Positions 1 through 5,484 of a DNA stretch of 6,755 nucleotides are shown here, piece after piece (the stretch's first letter is position 1; every line of letters begins with the position of its first letter). The translations under genes and the position numbers were made by a program. The notes below the pieces were generated by a model. It was given only the letters and a program-made list of their open reading frames with translations, had not been told where the DNA came from and made no database searches. Source of the stretch: Acidobacteriaceae bacterium. GTDB taxonomy: Bacteria; Acidobacteriota; Terriglobia; Terriglobales; Acidobacteriaceae. The DNA is taken from assembly GCA_003140705.1 (NCBI GenBank), contig PLKU01000232.1:1-6755 (forward strand). Reading direction: 5' to 3'.

Positions 1-39
1 CTCGGCTCATGCGAAGTGATTCGATCTGGAGAAGCCGAG
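1..39 (-). other. Inverted repeat downstream of the membrane-protein gene
   Basis: CTCGGCT at 1-7 is the exact reverse complement of AGCCGAG at 33-39. Between them CGAA (12-15) and TTCG (20-23) form a second, inner 4-bp stem. The structure begins about 32 bases beyond the minus-strand stop codon at 71. It could be a 3' hairpin or part of a terminator, but any T-run would lie outside the window, so the role is open. Confidence 0.25.
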
Positions 40-70
40 TTGGTAAATTTGCAGCTGTGACCGACCTCCT

Positions 71-871
71 CTATGCCGTCTTGGGCCGAAAGTACCAACC
101 AAATGCAATCGTTCCAACCAAAATGACCCCGAGCATCCCGATCCACGTCAACGCCGCGAGGTTGCGCACTTGGTCTTCGCGAATTTCCACCTCGCGCATG
201 TTCCGCCCGGCAAGTACGAAGCCTGGGTGCGGGCCGCCGACTCGCTGGACAACGGCCGCAATGCGGACTCCATATACGCTTCCGAGCACCGGCTGCCAAC
301 TGACGCGCTCCTCCCCATGCTGGCGGACGTAATCGAAGACGCCACTGGGCGGAGCTGGAGTCGTTCCGTTCAATTGTCCCTGCGATGCCAACGGGTGGCC
401 TTCATCGTCATAGGCAATCACGAATGGCGCAAGGCTGCGTGCCATATCGACGGAGCCCGCGGGAACGGCCTCATTGGGAGCAACTCCTTGTTCGAGCCGC
501 GCAACAGCGTCGCTAGCGAGCTGAATTTGCGGATCGTCGGCTCCCTGGCGGAGAACTTGTTGTGGAATTACTGCAAGAGCAAGTGCAAGACCGGTCGCGA
601 GGGCCGCAAGCACGAGAGCGTTAAACAGCAGGGTCGGCCGAGACAACGTGTCGCGTATCATGGCGAGATGCTCCTTGGCGAGGGATGTGATGAGATCGTG
701 GAAGACGAGCGAGGCCAGGGCCAGAATAGGTCGCTCGCGGTCATGCAAGGCATCGCGGAAGGCCTGGCGCATTGCCGGCGCATAAGTTTCACGAAAAGAC
801 GGCGGATACAGGCGCAGCACAAGCGCGTACAGCGCTTCCAAGCGATCTGCGTCGTCGCTTGCCGGCTTCAT
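71..871 (-). CDS. Sensor-like two-helix membrane protein coupled to PadR
   Basis: This 266-residue protein is not one I can name. The N-terminal cytoplasmic part (about 1-78) contains 'LRLYPPSFRETY' (19-30), resembling the short prefix domain found before the membrane part of acidobacterial permeases and PadR-linked membrane proteins. Two hydrophobic segments, about 81-102 and 238-260, would anchor it and place residues 105-235 outside the cytoplasm. That outer segment (for example 'FVIAYDDEGHPLASQGQL', 150-167, and 'RNMREVEIRED', 223-233) recalls the extracytoplasmic sensor regions of two-component kinases, but no kinase, HAMP or transporter domain follows. The ATG overlaps the PadR stop as ATGA (868-871), with GGAAG a few bases upstream, so translation is probably coupled. 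PadR partners are often membrane proteins whose expression the regulator controls. I infer an envelope stress or ligand-sensing accessory; the gene is secure, the function is not. Confidence 0.85.
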   Translation of the reverse strand: MKPASDDADRLEALYALVLRLYPPSFRETYAPAMRQAFRDALHDRERPILALASLVFHDLITSLAKEHLAMIRDTLSRPTLLFNALVLAALATGLALALAVIPQQVLRQGADDPQIQLASDAVARLEQGVAPNEAVPAGSVDMARSLAPFVIAYDDEGHPLASQGQLNGTTPAPPSGVFDYVRQHGEERVSWQPVLGSVYGVRIAAVVQRVGGPHPGFVLAGRNMREVEIREDQVRNLAALTWIGMLGVILVGTIAFGWYFRPKTA

Positions 872-1254
872 GATCGGCTTCCATGGGGGAGCAGGCCGAG
901 CGCGCGCGCGGATGCCACAGCTGCGTCGAGCCTTTCCAGTTCCACGGCAAGTGCGCTATGCCCAAGGCTGGTCAGGCGATAGTAGCGTCGACGCTCGTCG
1001 TCGGAGACGCCGGACTCCTCGACGAACCCGTCACGCATCATTCGGTCAAGCGACCCGTAGAGGGTTCCAGGACCAAGCCTGACGCCGCCGCCTTCCGGTG
1101 TAATGGCGTCTTTCATAATGAGGTAACCGTGTTTGCCACCCCACAGGCCAAGGCCAGTCGGTGAAGACCCCGTTTTTTCCCCCTCTGCGAGGGAGAGAAG
1201 GATGGCAAACACAGCGGGAGACAGTGGCGCAGCTGGTATGGTTCCATTAGCCAT
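868..1254 (-). CDS. PadR-family transcriptional regulator with insertion
   Basis: A 128-residue winged-helix repressor of the PadR family. The first DNA-binding helix begins at 'LSPAVFAILLSLAEGEK' (11-27). The second starts at 'HGYLIMKDA' (42-50). The recognition helix is 'LGPGTLYGSLDRMMRDGFVEE' (60-80), and the wing is 'SDDERRRYYRLTSLGHSAL' (84-102). The C-terminal helix (103-120) is the short dimerisation helix of PadR subfamily 2. Family members run straight from 'EGEK' into 'HGY'; here 14 residues, TGSSPTGLGLWGGK (28-41), interrupt the domain, which explains the length of 128 against a usual 105-115. No Shine-Dalgarno sequence precedes the ATG, and the inferred -10 box lies 8 bases upstream, so a leaderless transcript is likely. 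It overlaps the next gene by four bases. Autoregulation through the palindrome at 1264-1284 is inferred. Confidence 0.93.
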   Translation of the reverse strand: MANGTIPAAPLSPAVFAILLSLAEGEKTGSSPTGLGLWGGKHGYLIMKDAITPEGGGVRLGPGTLYGSLDRMMRDGFVEESGVSDDERRRYYRLTSLGHSALAVELERLDAAVASARALGLLPHGSRS

Positions 1255-1262
1255 AAGGGGAA

Positions 1263-1290
1263 TATATATCCGTTACGGATATATCCGCAA
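1263..1290 (-). promoter_or_regulatory. Inferred promoter of the padR operon
   Basis: Read on the minus strand, TTGCGG (1290-1285) is followed after 16 bases by TATATA (1268-1263). Eight bases later comes the ATG of the PadR gene. The -10 match is fair and the -35 match weak. With this spacing the first transcribed base would be at or very near the start codon, agreeing with the absence of a ribosome binding site. The palindromic operator fills the spacer between the two boxes, so a bound repressor would block RNA polymerase directly. Confidence 0.4.
1264..1284. promoter_or_regulatory. Palindromic operator, probable PadR binding site
   Basis: ATATATCCGT (1264-1273) and ACGGATATAT (1275-1284) are perfect 10-base inverted repeats around a single central T. 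A further copy of the left half, ATATATCCG, occupies 1279-1287 and overlaps the right arm, giving three half-sites. PadR dimers bind inverted repeats in their own promoters, and this is the only strong palindrome upstream of the operon, only 10 bases from the start codon. Binding by this PadR is inferred, not shown. Confidence 0.6.
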
Positions 1291-1307
1291 GAGAATTCTT
1301 TCAGGGC

Positions 1308-1338
1308 TACAAAATGAAAAATACGGGAGTTAACTCCC
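1308..1338 (-). terminator. Possible weak terminator of the DUF421 gene
   Basis: GGGAGTTAACTCCC (1325-1338) is a perfect 14-base palindrome that includes the TAA stop of the DUF421 gene. In minus-strand RNA, GGGAG pairs with CUCCC around a UUAA loop and is followed by GUAUUUUUCAUUUU. The five-pair stem is short for a rho-independent terminator, but the position and U-rich tail fit. It would separate the DUF421 transcript from the padR promoter. Confidence 0.4.
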
Positions 1339-1926
1339 TGGATTGACGGCAGGCTGCGGCCGCAGTGAAGCCACCTCGCGGGCGAGGGCGTCGATGCGCG
1401 AGAGCAATTCGGCGTGACGCTTATCGTCAACAGAGGGGTCGAATGCCTCCACATAAAACGTACCGTTGGGATCGAGCTGGCATTTGTGTACTTGGTGGAA
1501 GTCCTCAAAGCCCTGTCTGTGGATAACGGAGAGCAGCTCTTCGCGGGTAAGGGACTCGCGTTCGATGGCACGCTGGTCGAGCTGGCCGTTGAGGATCAGG
1601 ATGGCGGAGCGGCCCTCCAGAGCGCGGGTGAGGCGTGGGGAGCGGAAGAGGACACGGACCACCAGCCAATTGATCGCCAACAGCCCAAATGCGCCAATGA
1701 CGCCGCCGGTCACCGAGTTATCGTCGCCGATAATTGCGTTCTGCACCGTGTTCGAGAGTGAGAGTAGGACGACCAAGTCAAAGGGGTTCAGCTGGGCCAG
1801 TTCGCGCTTGCCGAAGATGCGCAGCAGGACAACAAGGACCAAGTAAACAATGACCGGGCGTGCCAGCTTCTCCAGGATCGGAAGCGGCAGATGGAACATG
1901 CTGTCGAAGATCTGAAAATGGAACAT
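1330..1926 (-). CDS. DUF421 (YetF-type) membrane protein
   Basis: A 198-residue inner-membrane protein of the DUF421/YetF family, whose biochemical role is not firmly established. The N-terminus carries about three hydrophobic segments (roughly 22-38, 50-66 and 74-94). The family signature 'RIFGKRELAQLNPFDLVVLL' (36-55) and 'SNTVQNAIIGDDNSVTGG' (58-75) is intact. The C-terminal half (about 103-165, 'ILILNGQLDQRAIERESLT' onward) is the soluble YetF-like domain, followed by a variable tail with a short amphipathic helix (171-188). Two in-frame ATGs exist, at 1926 and 1899, both in the context ATGTTCCAT. The second matches where relatives as I recall them begin ('MFHLPLP'), and neither has a clear ribosome binding site. 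The gene appears to be transcribed alone, upstream of the padR operon and downstream of a decayed gene. Confidence 0.92.
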   Translation of the reverse strand: MFHFQIFDSMFHLPLPILEKLARPVIVYLVLVVLLRIFGKRELAQLNPFDLVVLLSLSNTVQNAIIGDDNSVTGGVIGAFGLLAINWLVVRVLFRSPRLTRALEGRSAILILNGQLDQRAIERESLTREELLSVIHRQGFEDFHQVHKCQLDPNGTFYVEAFDPSVDDKRHAELLSRIDALAREVASLRPQPAVNPGS

Positions 1927-1977
1927 GTAATCGAGAATAATGCGGTTTTTCGAATTCGCGAAGGGGGCGGTGCAGTT

Positions 1978-2225
1978 CTAGGGAATCTGCTGCGACTTTT
2001 CAAACCGAATGACTCAATTTACCTCCTTCGAATCTGGATCGGCTTGAACGTCAAAAGAAAACTTGAGCCCAGCAAGCATTCGTTGCAGAGGCAAGCATTT
2101 CCTGGTCAGAATAGTCCGCGGCGCCTTAGAATTGAATGGTCTTGGGCTGAAAGCTCTGGGCGGCGCCATGCAAGGTGACAGAGAGAAGAAACGCCACGAG
2201 TAGTGGCAGAGTGGCCAAGTGGCAT
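1978..2225 (-). pseudogene. Decayed gene for an exported protein (N-terminal part)
   Basis: The minus strand between 2219 and 2129 translates to a convincing signal peptide and mature start: 'HLATLPLLVAFLLSV' then 'TLHGAAQSFQPKTIQF'. It then hits TAA at 2126-2128 where a Lys codon (AAA) would be expected, and continues 'GAADYSDQEMLASA'. GCAAGCATT occurs at 2072-2080 and 2091-2099. The 19-base offset shifts the frame, and past it the +1 frame reads 'MLAGLKFSFDVQADPDSKEV', then TGA (2014-2016), 'VIRFEKSQQIP' and TAG (1978-1980). The ATG at 2225 is out of frame with the signal peptide, so another indel lies near the start. From memory, the N-terminal pattern resembles exported acidobacterial proteins with 'QxKTIQFxGAxxYSxxELL', but the family assignment is uncertain. 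Multiple lesions argue for a real pseudogene rather than one sequencing error. Confidence 0.55.
2072..2099. repeat. Nine-base direct repeat, 19-base period
   Basis: GCAAGCATT is present at 2072-2080 and again at 2091-2099 inside the decayed exported-protein gene. Removing one 19-base period joins 'DYSDQEMLA' directly to 'GLKFSFD' in a single frame, so the repeat marks the probable frameshifting duplication. Confidence 0.5.
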
Positions 2226-2278
2226 CGTAGGCAAGGTTCGCGAGGCCGGTGATCAGTTTTCGTCCATGATTGACCCCG

Positions 2279-2318
2279 GATCAATTACCCGCCGGGACCG
2301 ACCGCCGGGTAACCGATC
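2279..2318 (-). terminator. Long hairpin after a degraded gene end
   Basis: In minus-strand RNA the arms GAUCGGUUACCCG (2318-2306) and CGGGUAAUUGAUC (2291-2279) pair over 13 positions, two of them G-U. A single C/G-flanked mismatch follows, then three more pairs (CGG/CCG) around a six-base loop. On the plus strand the two G-U pairs become C-A mismatches, so the structure favours minus-strand RNA. It begins 22 bases beyond the stop codon at 2341. No T-run follows, so it may be a factor-dependent terminator or 3' stabiliser rather than a classic intrinsic terminator. Confidence 0.4.
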
Positions 2319-2340
2319 GTCGAGAAGAAGATGAGCCGAT

Positions 2341-2556
2341 TTACTTGGTCGCAGCCCCGCCGCTATTGGCCAGGTGGTAGTTCTGGAAAGTCACGTTTTG
2401 CGCTTCATTGGTTCCACAGCGCCAGGGGAAGGCTGGGAACCCCGCATAGAACCCTACACCGGTTGATTCACGGGGTACAAATGCGTTCTGCAGCGGCGGG
2501 GGGCAAGGAAAGAGAAAACAGATTGGGGCCGGGCGGTCCTGGACGATGCCGACCAT
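2341..2556 (-). pseudogene. Possible C-terminal remnant of an unidentified protein
   Basis: Downstream of the decarboxylase gene, the minus-strand frame closing with TAA at 2341-2343 ends in protein-like sequence: 'STGVGFYAGFPAFPW' then 'RCGTNEAQNVTFQNYHLANS'. It resembles the closing strand of a beta-sandwich (concanavalin-like) domain, but I cannot identify it. The first available ATG is at 2556 (71 codons), without a ribosome binding site. The first 20 or so codons look non-coding, with a proline/cysteine-rich 'PICFLFPCPPP'. The reading is therefore of a 3' fragment of a larger lost gene, or an unrecognised small protein. The hairpin just beyond the stop supports a genuine gene end. Confidence 0.3.
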
Positions 2557-2584
2557 TTCAAGGGGAAGCTTTTTTGATTTTGGT

Positions 2585-3535
2585 TTACTGACCTGCTGCG
2601 GCTTTGGCGGTGAAGAAATCCAGGGATTTTTGCAGACCTTCCGTAAGCGATACATGCGGCTCCCACCCGAGCATGGTTCTGGCCTTCGTAATGTCGGGGC
2701 GGCGGCGGGTTGGGTCGTCCTGAGGCAGGGGCTCAAAGCGCAGTTCGCTCTTTGAGCCAGTGACATCAAGGACGGCTCGGGCACATTCAAGGATGGTGAA
2801 CTCGATTGGACTGCCGATATTGACTGGCAGGTGTTCGTTGGACTTGGAAAGAAGCAGAATCCCTTCAAGGAGGTCGTCGACGTAACAGAAGCTCCGGGTT
2901 TGATTTCCGTCTCCATACACCGTGAGCGGCTCGCCGCGCAGAGCCTGCATGAGGAAGTTCGAGATGACCCGGCCGTCGCTGGGTTGGAGGCGAGGACCAT
3001 AGGTGTTGAAGATACGGACCAAGTGGGTGTTCACACCTCGATACCGGTGATAAGCCATCACAAGCGCCTCGGCATAGCGTTTGGATTCGTCGTAAACCGA
3101 CCGCGGACCCACGGGGTTCACATGGCCCCAGTACTCCTCAGTCTGGGGATGCTGGAGAGGATCGCCATAGCACTCCGAAGTTGAGGCATGAAGATAGCCG
3201 GCGCCATGCCTAGCTGCAAGTTCAAGCGTGTTTTCAGTGCCGACTGAGCCCACACGAAGGGTTTCAATGCCGAGTCGGAGATACTCTGGTGGACTTGCTG
3301 GTGAGGCCATGTTAAAGACGTAGTCGACCGGGCCTCGACTGAAGTCCGGTCCGAATGGTTCGCAAATGTCGTGCTGTTCAAAGTGGAAGCGGGGTTCGCG
3401 GGACAGGTGGCCGATGTTTTTGAGGTCGCCAGTCGAGAGGTTATCGACGCCGATCACGGAATGGCCCTCGCCTAAAAGGCGGTCCGTTAGGTGGGATCCC
3501 AGAAACCCGGCTGCGCCGGTAACGAGTACGCGCAT
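2585..3535 (-). CDS. uxs: UDP-glucuronate decarboxylase (UDP-xylose synthase)
   Basis: A 316-residue short-chain dehydrogenase/reductase (extended, epimerase type) that oxidises and decarboxylates UDP-glucuronate to UDP-xylose with bound NAD in the cytoplasm. The NAD fold opens with '[12 protein letters not shown]' (5-16; GxxGxxG at 7, 10, 13) and 'DNLSTG' (31-36). The catalytic set is 'STSECYGDP' (118-126, with T119 and E121) and Y148-x3-K152 in '[11 protein letters not shown]'. 'RIFNTYGPR' (174-182), 'DGRVISNF' (187-194), '[15 protein letters not shown]' (207-221) and the late '[11 protein letters not shown]' (275-285) are hallmarks of the decarboxylase branch rather than UDP-glucose 4-epimerase or dTDP-glucose dehydratase. 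The length is normal for soluble bacterial enzymes. GAAGG lies about 9 bases before the ATG. It follows the dehydrogenase gene after 87 bases on the same strand, giving a two-step UDP-glucose to UDP-xylose operon. Confidence 0.93.
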   Translation of the reverse strand: MRVLVTGAAGFLGSHLTDRLLGEGHSVIGVDNLSTGDLKNIGHLSREPRFHFEQHDICEPFGPDFSRGPVDYVFNMASPASPPEYLRLGIETLRVGSVGTENTLELAARHGAGYLHASTSECYGDPLQHPQTEEYWGHVNPVGPRSVYDESKRYAEALVMAYHRYRGVNTHLVRIFNTYGPRLQPSDGRVISNFLMQALRGEPLTVYGDGNQTRSFCYVDDLLEGILLLSKSNEHLPVNIGSPIEFTILECARAVLDVTGSKSELRFEPLPQDDPTRRRPDITKARTMLGWEPHVSLTEGLQKSLDFFTAKAAAGQ

Positions 3536-3622
3536 GGCTAAACCTTCGTGCTCCCAAGCGCGGGGAATCAGGCCTACGCCCGGGAACCGTTCGAGTGACC
3601 GAATGAGCAGCAGAAATTGACT

Positions 3623-5038
3623 CTAAATCACCATGCTGCGTGGTTTGCCCTGGGCCGCCTGGTAGCTTGCGGGCCTGCCCACGCTGACATAGGTAAATCC
3701 ACGTTCGACCATCTGTTGGGGCTTATAGAGGTTGCGACCGTCAATCACGATAGGAAAGCGCACTGTATCGTTCAGTCGGACGAGGTCGATTGAGGCAAAT
3801 TCTTTCCAATCGGTCAGAATCAACACGGCGTCTGCGTCCTTTGCCGCTGCATACAGGTCGTTGGCATATTGGAGTTTGTCTGAAGGTGGTAACACTTCTT
3901 TGGCACGATCCATGGCGGCCGGATCGTATGCCGTCACCGTGGCGCCGGCTTCCACCAGCCTCTTGATGATGTCGATGGCGGGAGACTCTCGAATATCGTC
4001 AGTGTTGCCTTTGAAGGCGAGGCCCAACGCCGCCAATCGCTTGCCTCGTAGGGTCCACAGAGACGCGAGAACTTTGTTAAAGAAGATGTCTTTTTGCGTG
4101 TCGTTGATCTTGCGGATTTCCTGAAGTAAGTCAAAGTCCACGCCACGCTGTTGTGCGACCCAGTGGAACGCTGCCACGTCCTTGGGAAAGCAGGAGCCAC
4201 CATAGCCGAGCCCGGCGTGGAGGAATTTGGGGCCAATGCGGCTGTCAAGGCCCATGCCGGCAGAAATGTCCTCAATGTCCGCGTCCACTGCTTCAGCCAG
4301 GTTGGCCACCGCGTTGATGAAGGAGATCTTCAGAGCGAGGAAGGCGTTCGAAGCGTGTTTGATGATTTCTGAACTTTGGGTAGAAGTCACCAGAAGCTTG
4401 GCGGGATTCGAAACGCTGCAAACTCCGGGGAAAGCGCCTGGCTGCTGGTAATAGCTACCACCAACCAGCGGCTCATAGACGCGGCGCAACAGGTTCGCGG
4501 AGCGCTCGTTGCCGGCGCCCACTACGATGCGATCCGGATGGAGGAAGTCGATGATGGCAGTGCCTTCGCGCAGGAACTCTGGGTTTGAAACCACGTCGAA
4601 ATTCTCAGAGTCTACGCCGTGGCGATGCAACACGCGGCTGATCCACGCGTTGGTGTAGACCGGAACCGTGCTCTTTTCCACAATCACCTTGTAGGTCTTG
4701 ATGTGGCGGGCAATCTCTGAGACCACGGCCTCGACGTAGGAAAGGTCCGCTGCGCCGGTGTCGCCCTGGGGAGTCCCAACGGCAATGAAGATCGCTTCGC
4801 TGCTTTCGACGGCGCTTCCCAAATTAGTAGTAAACGTGACGCCGTTGCCCAGGTGTTTAGCGAGCAACTGAGGCAGGTGTTCTTCGAAGATGGGTACGCC
4901 GCCTTCGCGCAAGGTCTTTACCCTGGCGTCATCGTTGTCCACGCAAAGGACACGATGGCCCATTTCAGCAAAACAGGCTGCAGCAACGAGACCCACATAT
5001 CCTGACCCTATGACACAAATAGAAACTGGATTTTGCAT
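3623..5038 (-). CDS. ugd: UDP-glucose 6-dehydrogenase
   Basis: A 471-residue cytosolic NAD-dependent enzyme that oxidises UDP-glucose twice to UDP-glucuronate, supplying the decarboxylase encoded next. The N-terminal Rossmann domain starts 'ICVIGSGYVGLVAAACFAEM' (7-26; GxGxxG at 11, 13, 16), with the NAD-binding acid D34. 'EKSTVPV' (121-127) and 'NPEFLREGTA' (152-161) follow. The central helix holds K227 and N231 ('IIKHASN'). The catalytic cysteine is C283 in 'GYGGSCFPKD' (278-287). The C-terminal UDP-binding domain shows 'LGLAFKGNTDDIRES' (338-352). Residues about 193-214 form an extra loop absent from the short E. coli-type enzyme. The start chosen is the ATG at 5038: it begins the family's N-terminus and has GAGGAG upstream, though at a long 13-base spacing. 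The frame stays open upstream to an ATG at 5173, but those 45 codons belong to the broken pentapeptide gene. Confidence 0.94.
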   Translation of the reverse strand: MQNPVSICVIGSGYVGLVAAACFAEMGHRVLCVDNDDARVKTLREGGVPIFEEHLPQLLAKHLGNGVTFTTNLGSAVESSEAIFIAVGTPQGDTGAADLSYVEAVVSEIARHIKTYKVIVEKSTVPVYTNAWISRVLHRHGVDSENFDVVSNPEFLREGTAIIDFLHPDRIVVGAGNERSANLLRRVYEPLVGGSYYQQPGAFPGVCSVSNPAKLLVTSTQSSEIIKHASNAFLALKISFINAVANLAEAVDADIEDISAGMGLDSRIGPKFLHAGLGYGGSCFPKDVAAFHWVAQQRGVDFDLLQEIRKINDTQKDIFFNKVLASLWTLRGKRLAALGLAFKGNTDDIRESPAIDIIKRLVEAGATVTAYDPAAMDRAKEVLPPSDKLQYANDLYAAAKDADAVLILTDWKEFASIDLVRLNDTVRFPIVIDGRNLYKPQQMVERGFTYVSVGRPASYQAAQGKPRSMVI

Positions 5039-5116
5039 ACTCTTGCGCTTTCTCCTCAGCGGATTCCCAAGACAGGTATTGCATGGCGTTGAAATCTGAT
5101 GGTATTTCCCTTTCAA

Positions 5117-5197
5117 ACGAGCGGCCCTGTAAGCGGCCAGGAGATCGGCTACGGGAATCGCGTCAATGGTCATGCCCTCCGTATTGCTGTCGGCAAT
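5117..5197 (-). pseudogene. Orphaned C-terminal part of the pentapeptide gene
   Basis: Immediately after the TGA at 5198-5200, the same frame continues 'IADSNTEGMTIDAIPVAD' and 'LLAAYRAAR', which matches the usual closing motif of this pentapeptide-repeat family ('..GMTIDGxPVxDLLAAYRA'). The segment is thus the family's C-terminus cut off by the stop. No stop follows it: the frame runs on through 'LKGKYHQISTPCNTC' into the dehydrogenase, so the original stop has also been lost. An ATG at 5173 lies within it and could mislead start prediction. Confidence 0.65.
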
Positions 5198-5398
5198 TCA
5201 CGCACCGCTCAGGTTAGCATTGCTGATGCGGAGTTTGGAAAGGTTGGCGTTTTCAACGGTTGCCTCGGCGAGATTGACACCCTTGAATTCGGCTCCAGCA
5301 AGGCTGACATTCATGAATGTTGACCCGGACAGGTCCGCATCTGAGGCTTCCATCCGCTTCCGGACTCGTTCCAGCTGGATCGTCCGCCGGGTATCCAT
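5198..5398 (-). CDS. Pentapeptide-repeat protein, truncated by in-frame TGA
   Basis: As it stands the gene encodes 66 residues starting 'MDTRRTIQLERVRKRMEA'. Seven to eight A(D/N)LxG-type pentapeptides follow, from 'ADLSG STFMN VSLAG' to 'ANLSG A', and would wind into a short right-handed quadrilateral beta helix. The function is unknown; small stand-alone members of this kind are common in soil bacteria and lack a catalytic site. The start at 5398 is chosen because AGGAG lies seven bases before it. An ATG two codons earlier (5404) is too close to that site, and one at 5491 has none. TGA at 5198-5200 ends the protein just before the conserved C-terminal motif, which is present downstream in the same frame. 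A single substitution (for example CGA to TGA) would explain it. It is probably a pseudogene or a still-folding shortened form. Confidence 0.7.
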   Translation of the reverse strand: MDTRRTIQLERVRKRMEASDADLSGSTFMNVSLAGAEFKGVNLAEATVENANLSKLRISNANLSGA

Positions 5399-5404
5399 AT
5401 CCAT

Positions 5405-5410
5405 TCTCCT
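5405..5410 (-). promoter_or_regulatory. Shine-Dalgarno of the pentapeptide gene
   Basis: AGGAGA on the minus strand sits directly before ATGGATATGG. AGGAG is one base from the first ATG (5404) and seven from the second (5398). The spacing decides for the second as the start codon. Confidence 0.55.
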
Positions 5411-5423
5411 GCTGGGCAAAACC

Positions 5424-5429
5424 ATTTTA
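5424..5429 (-). promoter_or_regulatory. Possible -10 box of the pentapeptide gene
   Basis: TAAAAT on the minus strand matches five of six TATAAT positions. It lies 14 bases before the Shine-Dalgarno sequence, putting a start of transcription near 5417. The -35 element is poor (GTGAAG at a 16-base spacing). Because no terminator is seen before the dehydrogenase, this promoter could also serve the dehydrogenase and decarboxylase genes. Confidence 0.3.
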
Positions 5430-5484
5430 TCCCAGGGCTTTGGCACTTCACGGTTTGTGAATTCAATCTGCGCGGCTGCCTCCG

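Noticed and set aside
1..39. tRNA-like folding at the left edge
   Set aside because: The nested stems lack a T-loop, an anticodon arm of correct size and an acceptor end, so it is only an inverted repeat.
170..982. Long open frame on the plus strand (270 codons)
   Set aside because: It lies antisense to the membrane-protein and PadR genes, shares no recognisable motif, has no ribosome binding site, and its composition reflects the opposite strand's codons.
2017..2028. Near-perfect Shine-Dalgarno AAGGAGGT followed by TTG on the minus strand
   Set aside because: The frame from that TTG stops after a few codons, and the bases are explained as Lys-Glu-Val codons of the decayed exported-protein gene.
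2331..2591. Plus-strand frame with a weak AGAAG before ATG (86 codons)
   Set aside because: The product is rich in arginine, glycine and tryptophan without family features, and it runs antisense to the protein-like C-terminal fragment.
2341..3000. 219-codon minus-strand frame through the decarboxylase gene
   Set aside because: Most of it overlaps the well-supported decarboxylase in another frame and reads as low-complexity sequence; only the last 50 or so codons, beyond the decarboxylase stop, look like protein.
5039..5173. ATG at 5173 as the start of UDP-glucose dehydrogenase
   Set aside because: The 45 extra residues precede the normal N-terminal Rossmann start, and their first part matches the C-terminus of the pentapeptide family.
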